Assembly: GCA_014706295.1 (NCBI GenBank)
Contig: JACSVZ010000010.1
Coordinates: 19,496,501-19,560,500 of the forward strand
Reading direction: 5' to 3'
DNA length: 64,000 nt
DNA from: Lycocorax pyrrhopterus obiensis
Taxonomy: Eukaryota; Chordata; Aves; Passeriformes; Paradisaeidae
Shown here piece after piece: positions 25,401-40,400 of this stretch. Position numbers and translations under genes: made by a program. Each line of letters opens with the position of its first letter. Positions within the stretch are counted from its first letter, which is position 1. The notes below the pieces were generated by a model, which was not told the origin of the DNA, searched no databases, and saw only the letters and a list, made by a program, of their open reading frames with translations.

Positions 25401-28400
25401 AAAGCCATGCCCAGAGCCCATAAATCATATTAATTTTGTGTTCGTATCACTTGGAAACTGAGAGCTGGAGACTTTGTAAACAGGAAAAGACCTAAAAAGT
25501 AGTAATTAAGGACACAGAAGTGGGTGCAGGTTCCAGTTGAGATCATTTACATTTTTGCCACATATATATAGGACATATCCTAAGATTGCCACAGTTGTCC
25601 ATCTTGGCTTTTAAAAGAAAGAGTTTTTCAAAAAATGCACCTTCCTCCCCACAAATGCAGGTAAGAACAGGGAAAGGTGGATTTTTACCTCCAGAAACAA
25701 TTCCTAGTCTTACTCAGCCAAAGGGGACCTGTTTGCTTTAGCACCCAGCTGCCACTGCCCTGTCCCAGGCCTTGTCCCTGCCCTCTCCAGCCAAGTGGAA
25801 TCCCACAGCACTGCCCTCCTTTTCTTCCATCCTTTCCTTGCTGCTGCTGCCACTGCAGCCTCCAACGGTTTCAGCTACTCAATTTCACACGCACTGTTTG
25901 AACAGCTCATTCCAACTGTTGCAATCAAGAAAACACTCAGAAAAGTCCTGCTGAGAGCGTTTGACTCCACAAATTGAAGTTCAACCTCTGGTAAACAAAA
26001 ATCTCAATCAAGTTACTCAAGATATGCCAACTTCAGCTCAGTTTCCACCCACTGGGCTCTACAAACCACCCCTCAACAGGGCAGGAAAGCACTTCAGCTA
26101 CTTCCACTTCCATCCAGCCTACACTCTGTGAGTAACCAAGAGCCAAAATTGGGAAAATCACTACTCTGAAAGCAACTGATAATAAAAACCAGCAAATTAA
26201 TATCAATGAGTGAGTCAGGCTTCAGGAAGGAAAGAATAAGGTAACAGAATAAGCCTCTATTGAGATGCTTTTTAGCGAGAAGAATTAAAATGAACAAAGT
26301 TCAGGATTATGAAGGATATTGCTCATGCAACAACCTCCCCCAGTATAACAGAGAAGGAAACTCATGGAATTCACTGCTCCACCACGAACTAACAGTCATG
26401 CTACAGCTGGACAACTTAATAACTCCAAGGACACAGGCTGACACCCCAGCTTAATCAAATCTTGTGTTTGAGGGTCAACTGCTTCCTATCAGAGGGCAAA
26501 AAACACACCCTGAATCAGCCCTTAGGACTCCTGTCCTCTGACTCACCTATTAACCACAGCTATAGGGCTTGGGGAACCAGTAGGTTGACCTGGGTAGAAG
26601 TCCTGAATTCCGACATAAATCGAAGGAAACAAAATGCACAAAGCAGTAAAACAGCGTTTGGAAACCCTGGTGTCACACTGACCAAACTGGTCAGGGACTC
26701 TTTCCTCCCAGTGCTGTCACATGGGGTTGTCACACCTAAACAGGAAGTTAAGAGACATTCCAGTATCAAAACAGACAGTTCAAGACAGGCTTCTCTGCTG
26801 CCTACAAGCCTCTGTGCAGTTTGTTATAAGCATTTGAATAGATTTGAATAGCACATGAGTAACACAATGGAAAGAGAGAGCAAAGCCAAGAGCATTACTT
26901 ACATAACTGTATTGTCGTCCACTAAAATATCACAGCCATGGGCAGGGCATGAAATGGTCTGAAAAACACAGAAAGGTCATAGGAGGAACAGTGGTTATCC
27001 TGGTTTTGCATCACAAAGAATTCCAAGGCAACAGACTTCATTACAATCCACAGCCAAAAGAGTGCCTTGCCTCTCCCACCACATCCCAGGTGTGCCACTG
27101 GTTCCTCCTTCCCCACCCCAGATACCTGCACCAACTCCACAGAATTCCCTCCAGATTCACCTGTAGCAGAGCCTGCAGCCCCCAAACCTTTGGGGTTTGG
27201 GTTTTCTCTGTTGTTCTTTTGGATGTTTTTAAACTTCAGCAGGGGACACTCTCCCCCATCTCTCCAATACACAGAATTTCCAGAAATAAGCCATGAGGTA
27301 AGTTGAGATTTTACCTGTCCCATGCCTTCCTCCATTATTTTGGTAGTTAAATATTCACTCCAGCACTGCATACAGAACTTGTGTCCACACTCTAGGCCAG
27401 TAAAGTACTGCAACGACAAAGAACACAAGACATTGCCTCACTTCATCACTGGATTCACTCCATCATTTCATCCTTCTTGGTGCTGTGCAGTTCATCCATC
27501 CCATCCCTCATTCCCCACACCAAACCTGAGACACTGCTATTCGTTTTGCATCATCACCCCTAGAGAACATTGCCAAAGCAGCCTTAGTCACTCTTCCAAA
27601 GCCAGACTTTAATCCCCAACCACAGCAGCAAGGAAAGGTGTGGCCCGTGTTTCCATCCTGGCCCATTTAAATTTATCCTTGTTTTAGGAGTGGGTATGGA
27701 GCACAGCACAGCTCTCTCCCATTTTACTTTGGAAATCAGTCAAATAAATGCAACACCAAACAGGTCACAGTGATAAGGATACAGAGTCTTCATTCCTCCT
27801 ATTTTTTCCCCTTGGCACATGTGGGTGCTGCCCAAAAGTCCCAGACCTCCTTGGGGAACTTCCCCTGAAACCCAGATGCTCATCAGATGAGGACACTAAA
27901 GATCCTGATTGGCAGGTGTAAACTGCTAAATAAAATTCAATAATGATCAGCTGTCACAGCCAGCAGCAGGGACAACTCCATCCTTGTCTGCATCATCTGC
28001 ACAGAGCTGTCAAGATATCATCTGAGACTGAGTGGTTACACAAGGGGTGGAGAAGCAAACACTGCTGAGGAAAGACTGGAATTGAAAGTACTTTTCTCTG
28101 GTCAGCTTAAAGTTATTTTATACCCAGAGTCAGCACCAAGGAAAACTGTACTTAAAACACTTCACTTGTACCACTACAGAGGTAGTACTTGCTGGCTCAG
28201 CCTTGCAAACCAACTTCTCAGCCAGTGAGATAAAACCAGAATTCCACCCTCAGACACCATCAAACTATGAAACTCCACAGAGGAAAGAACCCAGAATCCT
28301 CTGTAGAACAGCCCGAAACAACAGCAGGATGGTGGTAACTGGGGAAAGGAGAATCCACTTGAGAACAATGTTCCTCCCAAACCACCTCCTCAGCCACGAT

Positions 28401-31400
28401 CCCACAGAGGTGTAGCTGTGCTGTCTCTGGATGCTCTGGCACAGGATTGCCCAGGGAAGGTGCCTGTCAGCACCCTCTTCCCCCGGGCTGGCAGGCTGTG
28501 CTCACACTGCTCTGACACTCCCGCACCAGCACAGGCTGCACTCTGTGAGCACCAACACGGGTGAATCCGACCTGAGCATCTGACTTGGTTCCAGGTAAAA
28601 ATAGAGACATCCACTCAAAAAAACCAACAAAGAGATCAGAGAGGAGGCTGACACCTATGTGGTGCCAGATACACCAGCTCCAAGAGTGAAAAAAGACACC
28701 TTCCAATTTCTGAACCCTTACTGAGCCAGATAACAAGGTATCTGAGGCTCCACAGATGCTGCTGTGGACAAGTGACATCTCCTGGAGATGCAGAGTTAGA
28801 GTAAAATCACTTTAACATCCATAACTTTCGGGATGCCACAACACAAAACCATCCCAAAGACAGCACTGACTTTTCACTGAATTTTGGCTTCTCCACATGT
28901 GATGGGAAGCAAACATAGACAAGGGAATCACCCCTTACCAAACCCAAATACTCCTGCAGCAGGCACACATGAGGAACCAGCACAGAACACATCTTCATGT
29001 AACACCTGTTTTGGTTATTTCAGGCAGGGAAAAGGTTTGCTGAATGCCCACAGAAAGGCAGCCACCACCACGCTTCCTCCCAGGCTGCAAGGAATGCAGA
29101 GAATCTCTCAGCTCTTTTCTTTACTTTGAGGGAGTTCCCAATTATTTTTGGCTCAGCTGACAGCAGATGTCAAGGGAGCAAGTAAAAAGGCCAACATAAA
29201 ACCACCAAGGGGGGGGGGGGGGGGGGCGGGGCAGTGACTCCTTAGGCAGCTCATTAGCCCAGGGGACAGCTCTGCTGTCACCACATCTGTGCTCAACATC
29301 TACAGTCTGGATAAAGCAGGATGTTCCCAAAAACACCCCCAGCCCACTCTCCAAGGAACCTGAGGGTGAGAGGCAAGAGAGAAGGAAGGCAAAGCCATGA
29401 CCCTCCCAGTTCCTGTCTTACCAATAAAGGTGCCACCCAAAATAACTGCTGGGACCTGACACTGCTTAACAGAGACACAGAGCGGGTGAAACATCTCCCT
29501 TAAGTCCTCAAACTTGCTGGGTGAGAGCTTCAAATGCCTCGTTTGGCAGATGCTTCCCAAAACCTCAAACCACAGCTCTTTGGAGGTGACTGAAGAGCTA
29601 CAGAGACTTCGTAGACAGGAGAGAGGGAATATTCAAGACTAACAGTCCTGCAACAACTGTACACTGGAAAACTTCTTAACACCCCCAAGCTCTCAGCTTT
29701 CCACAGGCTGAAAGGGGCTCTCAGGGCAAACCCCCCCCCCCCCCCCCCCGCCACTTTCAAGTGGAAAAAAATTAGCTGATCATTGCAAGAGGATTTTCAA
29801 AGCTGAGATTTTAGGTTGGGCACTGAACATAAAAATAATCCTAGAATTTGTAATTCACATCGACTAAAACAGCTTCAAAATTTCAATCACCCTAGACACA
29901 GACACTACAGCCTTTTACAGAAGAAATAACAAATACTAGCTTTCCTGTAGGCTCCAGCTTTTTTGTAGGGCAAAAAAACCAGAGGTTCCCCTCTGATGTC
30001 TTTTAACTTAATCAACACCAACGAGAGACAGCCCAGCTCACCTGCAACATCTCTCTGCTCCAGCTAAAAATCTACTCTTCTAGCAACTGGGACACTGCTT
30101 TTGAGCTACAAAATCCAGAAGTATTAGTGTGTTTTGTGCTGTTCTTTCCAGTTTTAAAACTCTGGATAACGCTGTGGTGTGATTTTGGGGGTTGTCCTGT
30201 GCAGGGCCTCGATGATCCTTGCGGGCCTGTTCCAGCTCAAGGCATTCCATGATTCTATGGTTCTGCTTCCCAGGCAGCACAGTAACCCCAGGCAAAGGAC
30301 AGGCCTGTCAGTTTTGAGTTTTACCCCCACCCAGCACAGCAACTACGTTAAAAAGGAGAGAACAGTATAATAGGATATATTGCCTTTCTTTTTCAAAGCA
30401 CCTCATCATACAAAGCAGGAATTCGCCTTTCCAGCTGCTCTCCAAGAAGGAAGTCAGGGCACACAAGGCTGAAGAGGAGACACGTGAAGCCTTGTGGCTC
30501 CTGGCTCAAGAGGAACAGGGACCTTAATGCTGAGAATGGGAGGACTGAAGCTGGGCTTTGCTCAGCTCTGCCCACTCCAGGGAAGGAAGATCCAGAGCAA
30601 GGAAGATGCTGCAACCAGGGAACTTCACCCCAGGCTACTCCTGAACCCCAAAGCTCATTGTGTGTTTCCTTGCTGAAAACACACCCAGAGCAAGAGCAAA
30701 GCCTTATGTCAGGGCAGCTTTGCTTGGAAAGGCCCAGCACATGTTTTAGGGTGTTCTGGAGGGGCAGCTCCCCCACAAAGAGCAGGTTCCAATAAAGGAA
30801 GAATTCCTTACTATCAGCACTTTGCCTTTTGATGAACTCTCCTGATTGAGCTTTTCCACTCATCTCCTTTTCTCCCAGACCTCCCAACAGTATGTCCTGC
30901 CCCTGGGAGCCCCAGCAGAGCTTGGATCTCTGAGCAGTGTATGGGAATGTTTCAGTTTGGTCAACAGCAACAAAAAAGCAGCACTATCACCAAGGACATT
31001 GATGCAGAGCCCCAGCAAGTACTGCGTAACACACCCTCATGTCTGACCAAGAGGGTATTGTCCAAACACGATAAAGATCCAAAGATATCCACATTTTACT
31101 TCTACTCACTTTTATTCCAGACTTCCTAGTTTGACTATTTTGTAGCATTATTTACTGCTTTTAAAAGCCGTTTCCTGCCTTGCCTTTCTATTTCAGTAAA
31201 TCCCTTTGCCCATCATGCTTTTCAGAGATTTTTAATTTCACTTATCATTTATCTGTACTTCTCAGTTGGTATCTGACCTTTGCAAACATCACCTGCTCGC
31301 TTCTTCCTGAACTTTACTACACCGCAGCCCAGGCCCCAGCACTCCCAGAGGTGCTTTGCAGGAAAATGTGACGTTTCAGGCAGGAAATTTGGGGAGCTGC

Positions 31401-34400
31401 TGTTCAGGTAGCACCGAGGCCACCGGGTACTCACCGAGTTTGGGTAGTTCAGATAGCAGATCTGACAGGACATGTCCTGGGCTGATGACCTGGTGTTCAT
31501 CTGGCGCGTTCGAGACTTTTTACTTGGATTAATTACGTGACACTCTGCAAAGAGCTTCTCCAAGTTGCCATCAAAGTACCTGCACAACACAGGAGAGAAT
31601 GAAAAATAACCACCTTCTACATAATTTTCCATTCTATTTGGCAGTTAAGTGTACAAAGATGCTTTTAATATTTCAAAACTCACACACACACACTACTTCC
31701 AACAAACTCTTCCCTAACACAACACAGAGGTGAATATTAGACAACTACATAATTCCACAGACTCTTACTTGAATTACACACTCCTGAAATTCAGGTATTT
31801 TCAATTCTTCAGTTGCATTTCAAGTAATTCACGATTCTCCCCCGTGATTGCTTTGCATTAGAATTCCAGGACAGGAAACTAGAGCAAGAACACCCGAGTT
31901 CACAGTCCAGGCATTGGAGCACCTTCCTAAAGCACAGGTTTGATGCCTCCAAGCTCAATTCTTTTCAATTGAAGCCTTCCACTTTTCCTACTATTCTGAT
32001 CAGTAGCCATTCGAGCAGCTTTTCTCTTCAGTCAACCTGAGGTAATTTAACAACCTCCTAAAAAAATACAGTTCCAGGTTTACAATGCTTCCAAATATTA
32101 GGTACCTATTGGAAAGGAGGATGCAAAATCGCTTGGGGGGAGAAAGAAGATCACTTCCTTTCTATTTCCTATTCCCTTAAGGAAAACAATACTGGTTTGC
32201 TTTCAAGGCTTACAAAAAGCTCTTCCTTGGAGAGGAGGACCAAACTGGAGAGAATCATTATCAGGAAGCTCAGCCTCTTCCCAGAATCCTTCACACACCT
32301 TTCTCCAGCCTGCAGCAGCTGCAAAGAACTAATTAAACCAGACAATTAACCAGCCCCATCACCTGCACACATCCCCCCGCCAAACCCGCTAAGTCATTCC
32401 CCCACTCCCTTACAGCTCTACCTACCAACAAGGCTTGATTTATAATTTTAAAAATATCAATTTTCCTGCTGTTTCATATGTTTCTCAGTGCAGTTCACAT
32501 ATTTTAGATCTTAAATTTCAAGACACTGAATCTGGAAGGAAGTGGTGAATTCTGGCATCACAGCATCTACGAGGCTTTGCCGCTGTTCTTCAATGTTAGC
32601 TCAGGATTTAACTCAACCAAGTTCTTTTGTTTGCTTAGAGGATTATATTTAGAAATTTAGATGTTATATTTAAATATAAATATATAAAATAATATCTTTA
32701 GAAAATTTTAGCAAGTGAATTCAGTGCAGTCCCATTATAGGCAGTACTTGTTTATTAAGAATCATGGATAAATATTAAGTCCACAGAAGTTTTCCAGCCT
32801 TCCCAACTGCTCTTAGAGGCAGCAGGAGCAGCACAGGACACGCTCTGAAGAGAGCAGACACACAGCTGGGTTTGAGGTTTGCAAGGAAAATAGTTTTGTA
32901 TACAAATGCTATGATGCAACTTGAACCCTGGTACTCATGGCCAGCTAAATGCTTATGGAAATACCAGAGGTTTTTGTAGTGGTGGGCTGGTTTTAAGGGT
33001 GAATATCCACATCAGGAACTTGACTTTTTTCACTTGGAATTACCTATCCTCTTTAAATACCTATGGATAGTATTCCTGCTGCTCCATGCTGTTTTCTTTT
33101 CATGCATTTTCTTTCTGAGTAAGTAATTTCCACATTTGTTTTCATGAATGTCTCTCAGACTCAAACTCATGCTGCCACTGGGCCATAAGAACTCCAGAAA
33201 ATGCAGAGGAAAACGTGGATCTCCTTGAAAACATGTAGTTCCAATGGATACTCCAAAGTCCAACAGCTCTCTCACTGCTCCACCACTCCTTATGCAAACA
33301 CGCCGAGGGCTCCATCAGAAGACTCTTGCAGTTCCTTCAGTGGTTAGGAACAACTCCTAATTCCAATTACCATCCCTTTTTCCCACTTGTTCCAGCATCA
33401 CCACAGCCCATCCATGTAGGCAGATCTCCCTTTGCCCTTCCCATGTTCTTTGGTCAAAGGATTCCCAGGCAGCAGCTCTAACACCCTTCCCTCCCACAGC
33501 AGGTGAGCTCCATGTGACATTTGCCGACTTCCCTGGACAGCAAACCTTCTCCACCACCAATTTCCATTTCCATTCCTCCCTCTTGAATCTGAGAAGCCAG
33601 AACACATGCAATCCCAGTCCAGATCTGACCCTGATCTCATACAATTTCACCAGAGCTCTCCCGCAAATCTCACCTAATCCATTGCAAAAGCTGGCTACAT
33701 TTCTCCAGAGCTCCTCCATGTCAGCATCCCTCCTCACTTCCTTCACAACTCCAAGAATTCTGATTTTGCCTCAAATACACCCTATTAAAGGGTTGGTTCT
33801 TGGTACCTCCATCCTTATTTTCATCCTAGGGAGGAGCACAGCACCTTAAACAGCCCTTGAAATCCTTTGCCCTCTTTTCCCTTCACAATGCAGATACTGA
33901 GTAATTCCAGCACTTCTGGCACATGAGAATTTCTTCTATTAATTCTTCAAAGTTCATTTGCTTCACCACAAACTTGGGGGTTTTTCTGCTATTTTAAAAT
34001 GAATGGACAAACCAGTGTTTGTCCATTATTTTCAAGTGTTTCTACTTACCAAGACCTAACCTATAACAGTACCAAGTCCTTTTGGCAGAGGGATCAAGCT
34101 GTCAGCTCCTTTATCTCCTCAAAATTCCCTCCTACTGTTTGTAACTGCCTAATCGCCATTTTCCAGACATAATCAAATCCTACCCATGGGAGTATCAAAG
34201 ATAAAAAGCCTTTTCACTGAAAAAAATTGCTTCCAGTACACACTTTGGGATATTTACTTCCATGGAAGAGCATTTGTGAGTGTCAGCGCAGCAATATACT
34301 CGCAGTAAAAGGTATCTCCACATCAAAACTCCTGCCATGCACTATTTTTCACCTGTTCAACCTCTGCTGAAGAGTGTAAAGCATTCAACTGTTCCAAGGA

Positions 34401-37400
34401 AAGCAGGCAGCCAGGTCCTGCAGAAGAGGCGATCTGGGCATTCCTGACATCCCTCCTCCGCTCAGAGGAACAGGGACATGTAGCCACCAAGATAAGCAGC
34501 TACAAGGGACTGCTGTACCTCTGGCTGTGCCTCCAGGGATTAAATCGGGCCTTGGGGACATGCTGAGACACTTTTCTCTTAACAAAACGACCAGGGGAAC
34601 ACACATAAAGCAGGAGAGCTGCATTTTAACCTCTTCATCACACAGAGGTTCCTCCCCAAACTCCCCTCAGGAGAGGACAACATCAGCCATAGTAAATTGC
34701 AAGGTAATCAAGATAAAGTTCAAGCTAAAGCACTATCCTCACTTGTTTCTGAGGTGATGTGGTCATTCTGCACCTGCTGCTCTCCTGTCCCTATGAATGA
34801 AGCTTACAAGACACAGGAAAATAACAGCTGACATCTTTATTCTCCTAAACACATGCAGCACATCAGAGGCTGAACTAATATTTCCTCCACTCCCCACTTC
34901 CATCCTACAAACAAATCCACCCCAAACCCCCAATTTTGCTTTTGCACACAAACAATTAAGTGTTTCACCAGTGGGAGAGGGCAGTTTTTCAATTGTGGCT
35001 CTTATTACTTTACTGTAAGAGGAATAAATACCTGCAGCACATCTGCCCTCTCAACATCACTGTGCAATTACTCCATGACAAAGCTGGCACAGACAATAAC
35101 AAGCTGCTCATTAAAAACAGGCATAGCAAGACTAAAAAAAGTGGGAAAACAGATAAATTTTCATGTCACAAGAGACCTCCCCACTTATCAAAAAATGAGA
35201 AGCCACTTGGTTAAAGTGCTTTCCTCCAGGCCAGGTCTGATAAGGCTGCTAGGAGGTCGTGCTGACTCACCATGAGCTAAGGGAAAACAGGCAGTGACTA
35301 GGAACTGCAAACATACACCACAAAACAACAGGAACTTTCAAGCAAAACGTATATTTTGGGTTTTTTCCCCTTAATCCTCACCTATCACCACAGCAATGAC
35401 CAAACCCTCTTGAACACAAAGAGCCTGCTCTCAGCCTCCTCCCCAGCTTCCCGCTCCTGCTTTAACACAGCTGAGCACTCCAAAGGATTTCATGGAAGTT
35501 CTTTGGTGCAGAAGTGACAGAAGGCAGCACCAGGCACTTGAGAGATGATGTTTTGGTGTTTTTATAATACACCAGGACATCAATAAGCACCAAAACTGGG
35601 ACCAGTGTGCAACAGGCCTGCCTAAGCAAGTTATGTATTCTATTACTCACAGGGGTAATCCTGCTGAGTTAAGTATTTTAATGTATATGTTTACCTGTGG
35701 ATTTGTAAATATAACATGTACTTAAACTGCAAAAGCCTTAACAATAATACCTCACATTGACCTGGCTGGCACCTCCCTTGGGGAAAAAAAAAAAAACAAA
35801 AACAAAACCACAGCCCAATTTTTATTTTTAAATTGATGGCAGCCCTAAACAAGCTTTCAACGACAAGGGACAAAACCTACTGTACAAAGGGATGGCTTTT
35901 CAGTGCACTTGTGTAGAGGTATCTCACAGGGAGACAGAGGCAGCCAAGGAGAGTGAACTTTACCCTGACCAAGAGAACCAGCCCAAGAAACTCAAATACC
36001 AAGTGAACAGACATGTTGCAAAGCAGGAATTAAATCAGAATGCTTAACAGCTGTAGTCAGAGTTAAATAGTGGCTATATTTGTAATACAAAGCTTTCAGA
36101 CTCCCAACATCAACTAAAAGAGGTCAATCTCAGGAAAATAAGGACTAAAGCTGTAAAAAAATACAATCACTTCAGAAAAAAAAATCTAGGTTAAACAAAA
36201 CATAAGAGATACCTGAGCACCATCACTAACCAAAAATATTACACAAAGGGGGCTAAAGATGTCCTAAATCCATTAACCAAGGATAGCAGAAATATTTGTA
36301 CTCCAAAACAATTACTAGCAGCGTGAAAACCTTGGATCCTCTTTCCCTGGGTGACAGAGTTCCAAACTACAGGGGCTCACCCCAGGCTCAGTGAAGGGAC
36401 ATTTATCAATTCACAGGAGCACCAACAACTGCTCCTGGTTTACCAAGCACATCCCATCTTCCCATACCATGATCATCTGGCAAAGGAAATGGTAATTAAG
36501 ACAAAGTCAAACTAATGATCCTACCAGGCCCTCCACACCCACCCATTGGTCACTTCACACCTTTAAGACCAGCAAGTCCGTGTACAGCCTTTACCGCTCC
36601 TTTGGTCAAGATTAATTCTTCTCCCAGTTTCTAAAGTAAATTAAACTCTCCAGCTCCCTCAACTCTCTTCAGCACCAACACTGGCATTGGAATGAACCAA
36701 ATGCAGCTGGATTTGGTCTCCACTGTACAACAACAAACTGAAAAGTACCTTTACCAAGCAACATTCCAAGAGCTGGGAATCAAAGATGGGAAATAATCAT
36801 AAAACACTCTGCTCTGAGGGGGAGGGAGAGGCAAAATTCAAGCCATTATTTACACACACTGAAGGAAACCTGGAGCTGCGGGCATGAAGACAAGGCAGGA
36901 CCATTATCAGTCAGGAACAATTTAGCCTTGGCCAGACCAGCAAATAAACATGTCAGGAATACACATGCCAGCATGACAGGCAAGAGCAGCTAAACCCAAA
37001 TCCAAAACAGTTGCTAGATAACAAGAACCTGTTCCTGCTTGCTTTTTTCCAAAGCCTGTCCAAATGCTGTGCCTGTACGTGCTCAAACTGGAAATCCTTC
37101 TTTCCAATGGGCAACTTAACTTCCACAGCTTCTAACAGGCATCAATAATATTAAAACAAGGAGTCATGAGTCACCCTTAGCTGGGAAAGGGGGAACATTT
37201 AGAGCTTACACAAAAGATTCTCCTGCCACACACTGTGCACTCATCCATCCTCAATTAATCCAGGAACAAACATTTTTTCCAGCTCTCGGGCACAAGGTGG
37301 TTGCATGCTGAGGTGGCTGCTTACCTCTCCATCAGCTTCTCCTTATCCCAGTTGAAATGGCTAAGCAGTATTCGAGTGATAGTCGCTGGATTCTGGAGAA

Positions 37401-40400
37401 AGAAGAGAAAAACAATCAATAATTGAGTAACCAAGCCGGAGTGAGAACACCAAGCAGAACTTTGAATAGGCAAAGGGAAAATCAGGGTGTCTGATAACAT
37501 CATCTGTTCAGACAATACACGTTTACTGGCAAGGACTGGGAAATAGTTGGACTTGACAGATAGACAAATTTAAAAGGAAAAAAAAAAGAAACAACTCTCT
37601 AAATCCAAGTGTCTATATAAAATGAGGATTTGGTTGAAGATTTAAGGACCAGATTAATTACAGCTACCACAGTGCCAACATCTCCACATCCAGCATGCCC
37701 ACACAATGCAATTCCAGGATGTCTGTAAAATGCAGGAAGGGCTGATTTCCACCCATCATACCCATTTTTGCCACAACCTCCACACCATCTGCAGAGCAAG
37801 AATATTCCAGCCCTGACCATCAAAACACTTGGGCTGAAAACTCTCCCAGAACACAAGTGGCTGCCAGTGTAAGACAACAGTTAAGTCCTTGGGAGACCCC
37901 AGATGTTCCTGAAGCACCACAACATGCAGAAAACAGCTAAGGAAAGAAATACAGCCTAGAAAGGTCAGAAAGAAGATGGAACATAAGAGCTGATTTTCAC
38001 TTGTGTACACGTTTTTCTTCCAGTTAAATCTGTACCATCAGCCAAGAGTTTGATTATATGAGAAACATACCAGACCATATGGCTTCTGTTATACCCCAGA
38101 ACCACGTTTTAGCTCCCCAAATCCACTCTCTGGGCTCAGCTTTAGGACCATTTACATGCAAAGGAGACAAGAGCAGCGCCCTGAGAGCCTGTGTGTACTT
38201 TGCCATTTGACACCAAAATGGAAGTTTGCCTCAGGGCCAATGTTCAATGGACGCTCTGAAGCTGTTGAAAAGTAGGACATAAACCAGCAATGTGATTTCC
38301 TGAGCCCTGGAGCTACAGCCACAACTTGATGCTGCCAAAAACCAATGCTGTCACCCACAGCAGCGATCCCACCCCATCCCTGCATGTCCTGCCCTCACCA
38401 GTCCATACCACTACAGCCATTTTATGCTGCAAATACTGCCTCAGAAACTGATCTTCTCTTTTCCTTTAGGTTGTTTTTTTCATGGAATCAGTTCTCCAAT
38501 CTATTTGATTGCCTGACCACACAAACAGCTGCATTAGCACAAGGGGAAAGCAGGACAGCCTCTTTCACCACCAACACCAACAAAACCTTCACTGAAATAA
38601 AGCCCTCGGGTGACAGTGTAATAAGCACAAAGAACCAGTCTTGTGGTTTATACTATAAAAAGTGACACTCTGCTCCTTCTCCAGTGTGTTCTGACTCTTA
38701 TTAATGCCAGCACAGATTGTTTAAGGCCAAATCAATAATTTTTTTCCAGCTTAAAAAGTCCATGTGAACCAAAGCAGCTTTAGAAAGGTTAGACCAGATC
38801 CCTGATCCAGTCCCTGTGGAGCCCCATAAACAGCTGGGACAGCAGATCTACACAGTATGGGGCAGAAGAAACCAGAAATGGGTGTTGCCTAACCCTGCAA
38901 GGTGACAATGTGGTTCTGGTCCATACCTGAACCAGTCTCCCAGGTGACAGGGATCCAAGCTCTTCCCTGCAGCAACACGAGGTGCCTGGATGACAACCAC
39001 GTGTCACCAGCTCTCTGACAGCATCCCTCCCTCATCCAGCCCTGCAGAAGGGAGCCAACAGCTCAACTCTTTCAAGTCAGTCCTGCCAACAAGAAGCTCT
39101 AATGGAATTTAAGGGTCTCCTTCACCTAAAGGCTCCTCCAGCAGCCTCTTTTGGGATTTCGTTTCTGAACTTTCCAGGTTATTTTGTATTTGGATCTCCA
39201 TAACATCCTTTTCTGTAACTCTATCTGTATTATGTAGCAGTACCTAAAGGAGTTCTTAAAAGCTCACTTAGACACAATTCCTAGAGCAATTTAATCAAAG
39301 ATGAAAATATATCTTAGTAAATAAACCAATCTTATCTCTAGATTATCTCGGTTATGATACCAGCCCCTGTAATTCTCCAGTTATGAGTTTCAGACAGCAA
39401 AGCACACAGCTCTTCAACACAAGGAGTCTTCACTCAGTCCAGAGATCCGCCAGATGTACAGAAAAACACAGTTTTCTTCATTTCTCAAGCAAAGGTGTTG
39501 AGAGAGCTTTAATTAAAATCAGCCTGAAGTCCTGTCCCACCTTCTGCCACAGCAGCCCACTTGGCCACTTATTAAGGCTTCTGGGAATACCTATTAATTG
39601 CTTAATAGGCTAAGAGCCAGTGGAGATAGTGGTCTCTGGCTGACTTTTAAAAAGACAGAAGGTTTCCTCTGCACTGAAGGAGAAGTTATGGTACATGGAT
39701 AAGAAACTCGAACGGTCTGCAGTGATTATTAAGTAGAACAAGGTTGATCCAGCAAATACCACTCCCCAAAGGACATGTGGCTGGGAAGGACAAGAGGGTT
39801 TCATCTGTGACTCCTCCATTTTCCCAATACACAGGCACTGCAGTTTTCCAAAAGTTTCCCTAGGTCAGAGCCCCCAAGTATCCCAGCACTGCGAGGTCAG
39901 GGTACAAAACTGGACGTTATTTAGGATTATACTGTTGACTCTGTGCACTATCACCTTCTCCTGGCTTGCTGGGCTCCAGCTTCCTCCAGCACTGTTGGCT
40001 GAACATGTAAAAAAGAAAAGAAACGCCAGCAGCATGACAAGCTCCCACCAGAAATAGCTGGGCTGCCTGCTTTCACTGCCTGCCACATCCCAGATGTAGC
40101 ATTCAAACCTCCCCTGGCTGTTTCCCGGATACAGAAGGCAAGGATTAACACAGCCCTGCCCTTGCTCATCCCTGGACAGGGATATGATCTGAGCTGGCAG
40201 CACACGGGGAGCACAGAAGACTGGGAGGGAGGCAGCTAAGGGGCGAACCAGAGTTAAATACAAATGCCAGAAGTTCTGGCATGAAGGATTGATTGTTCCA
40301 ATCTAAGATCAGGCACACCACCATGGAACAGCTGTTCCATGGGAACAGCTCACATGCACACACTTCCCTTACAATTATTCCGGAGCGGTGCTGGAGGAGT

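Larger units (their letters stand above)
27408..31434 (-). other. ARIH1 intron 3
   Basis: 4.0 kb, holding the G18 and C19 runs and a CR1 end at 30182. Otherwise unique. Confidence 0.9.

Noticed and set aside
38790..39010. Stretch in intron 1 with a vaguely repeat-like look
   Set aside because: No hallmark CR1, LTR or SINE motif could be identified.
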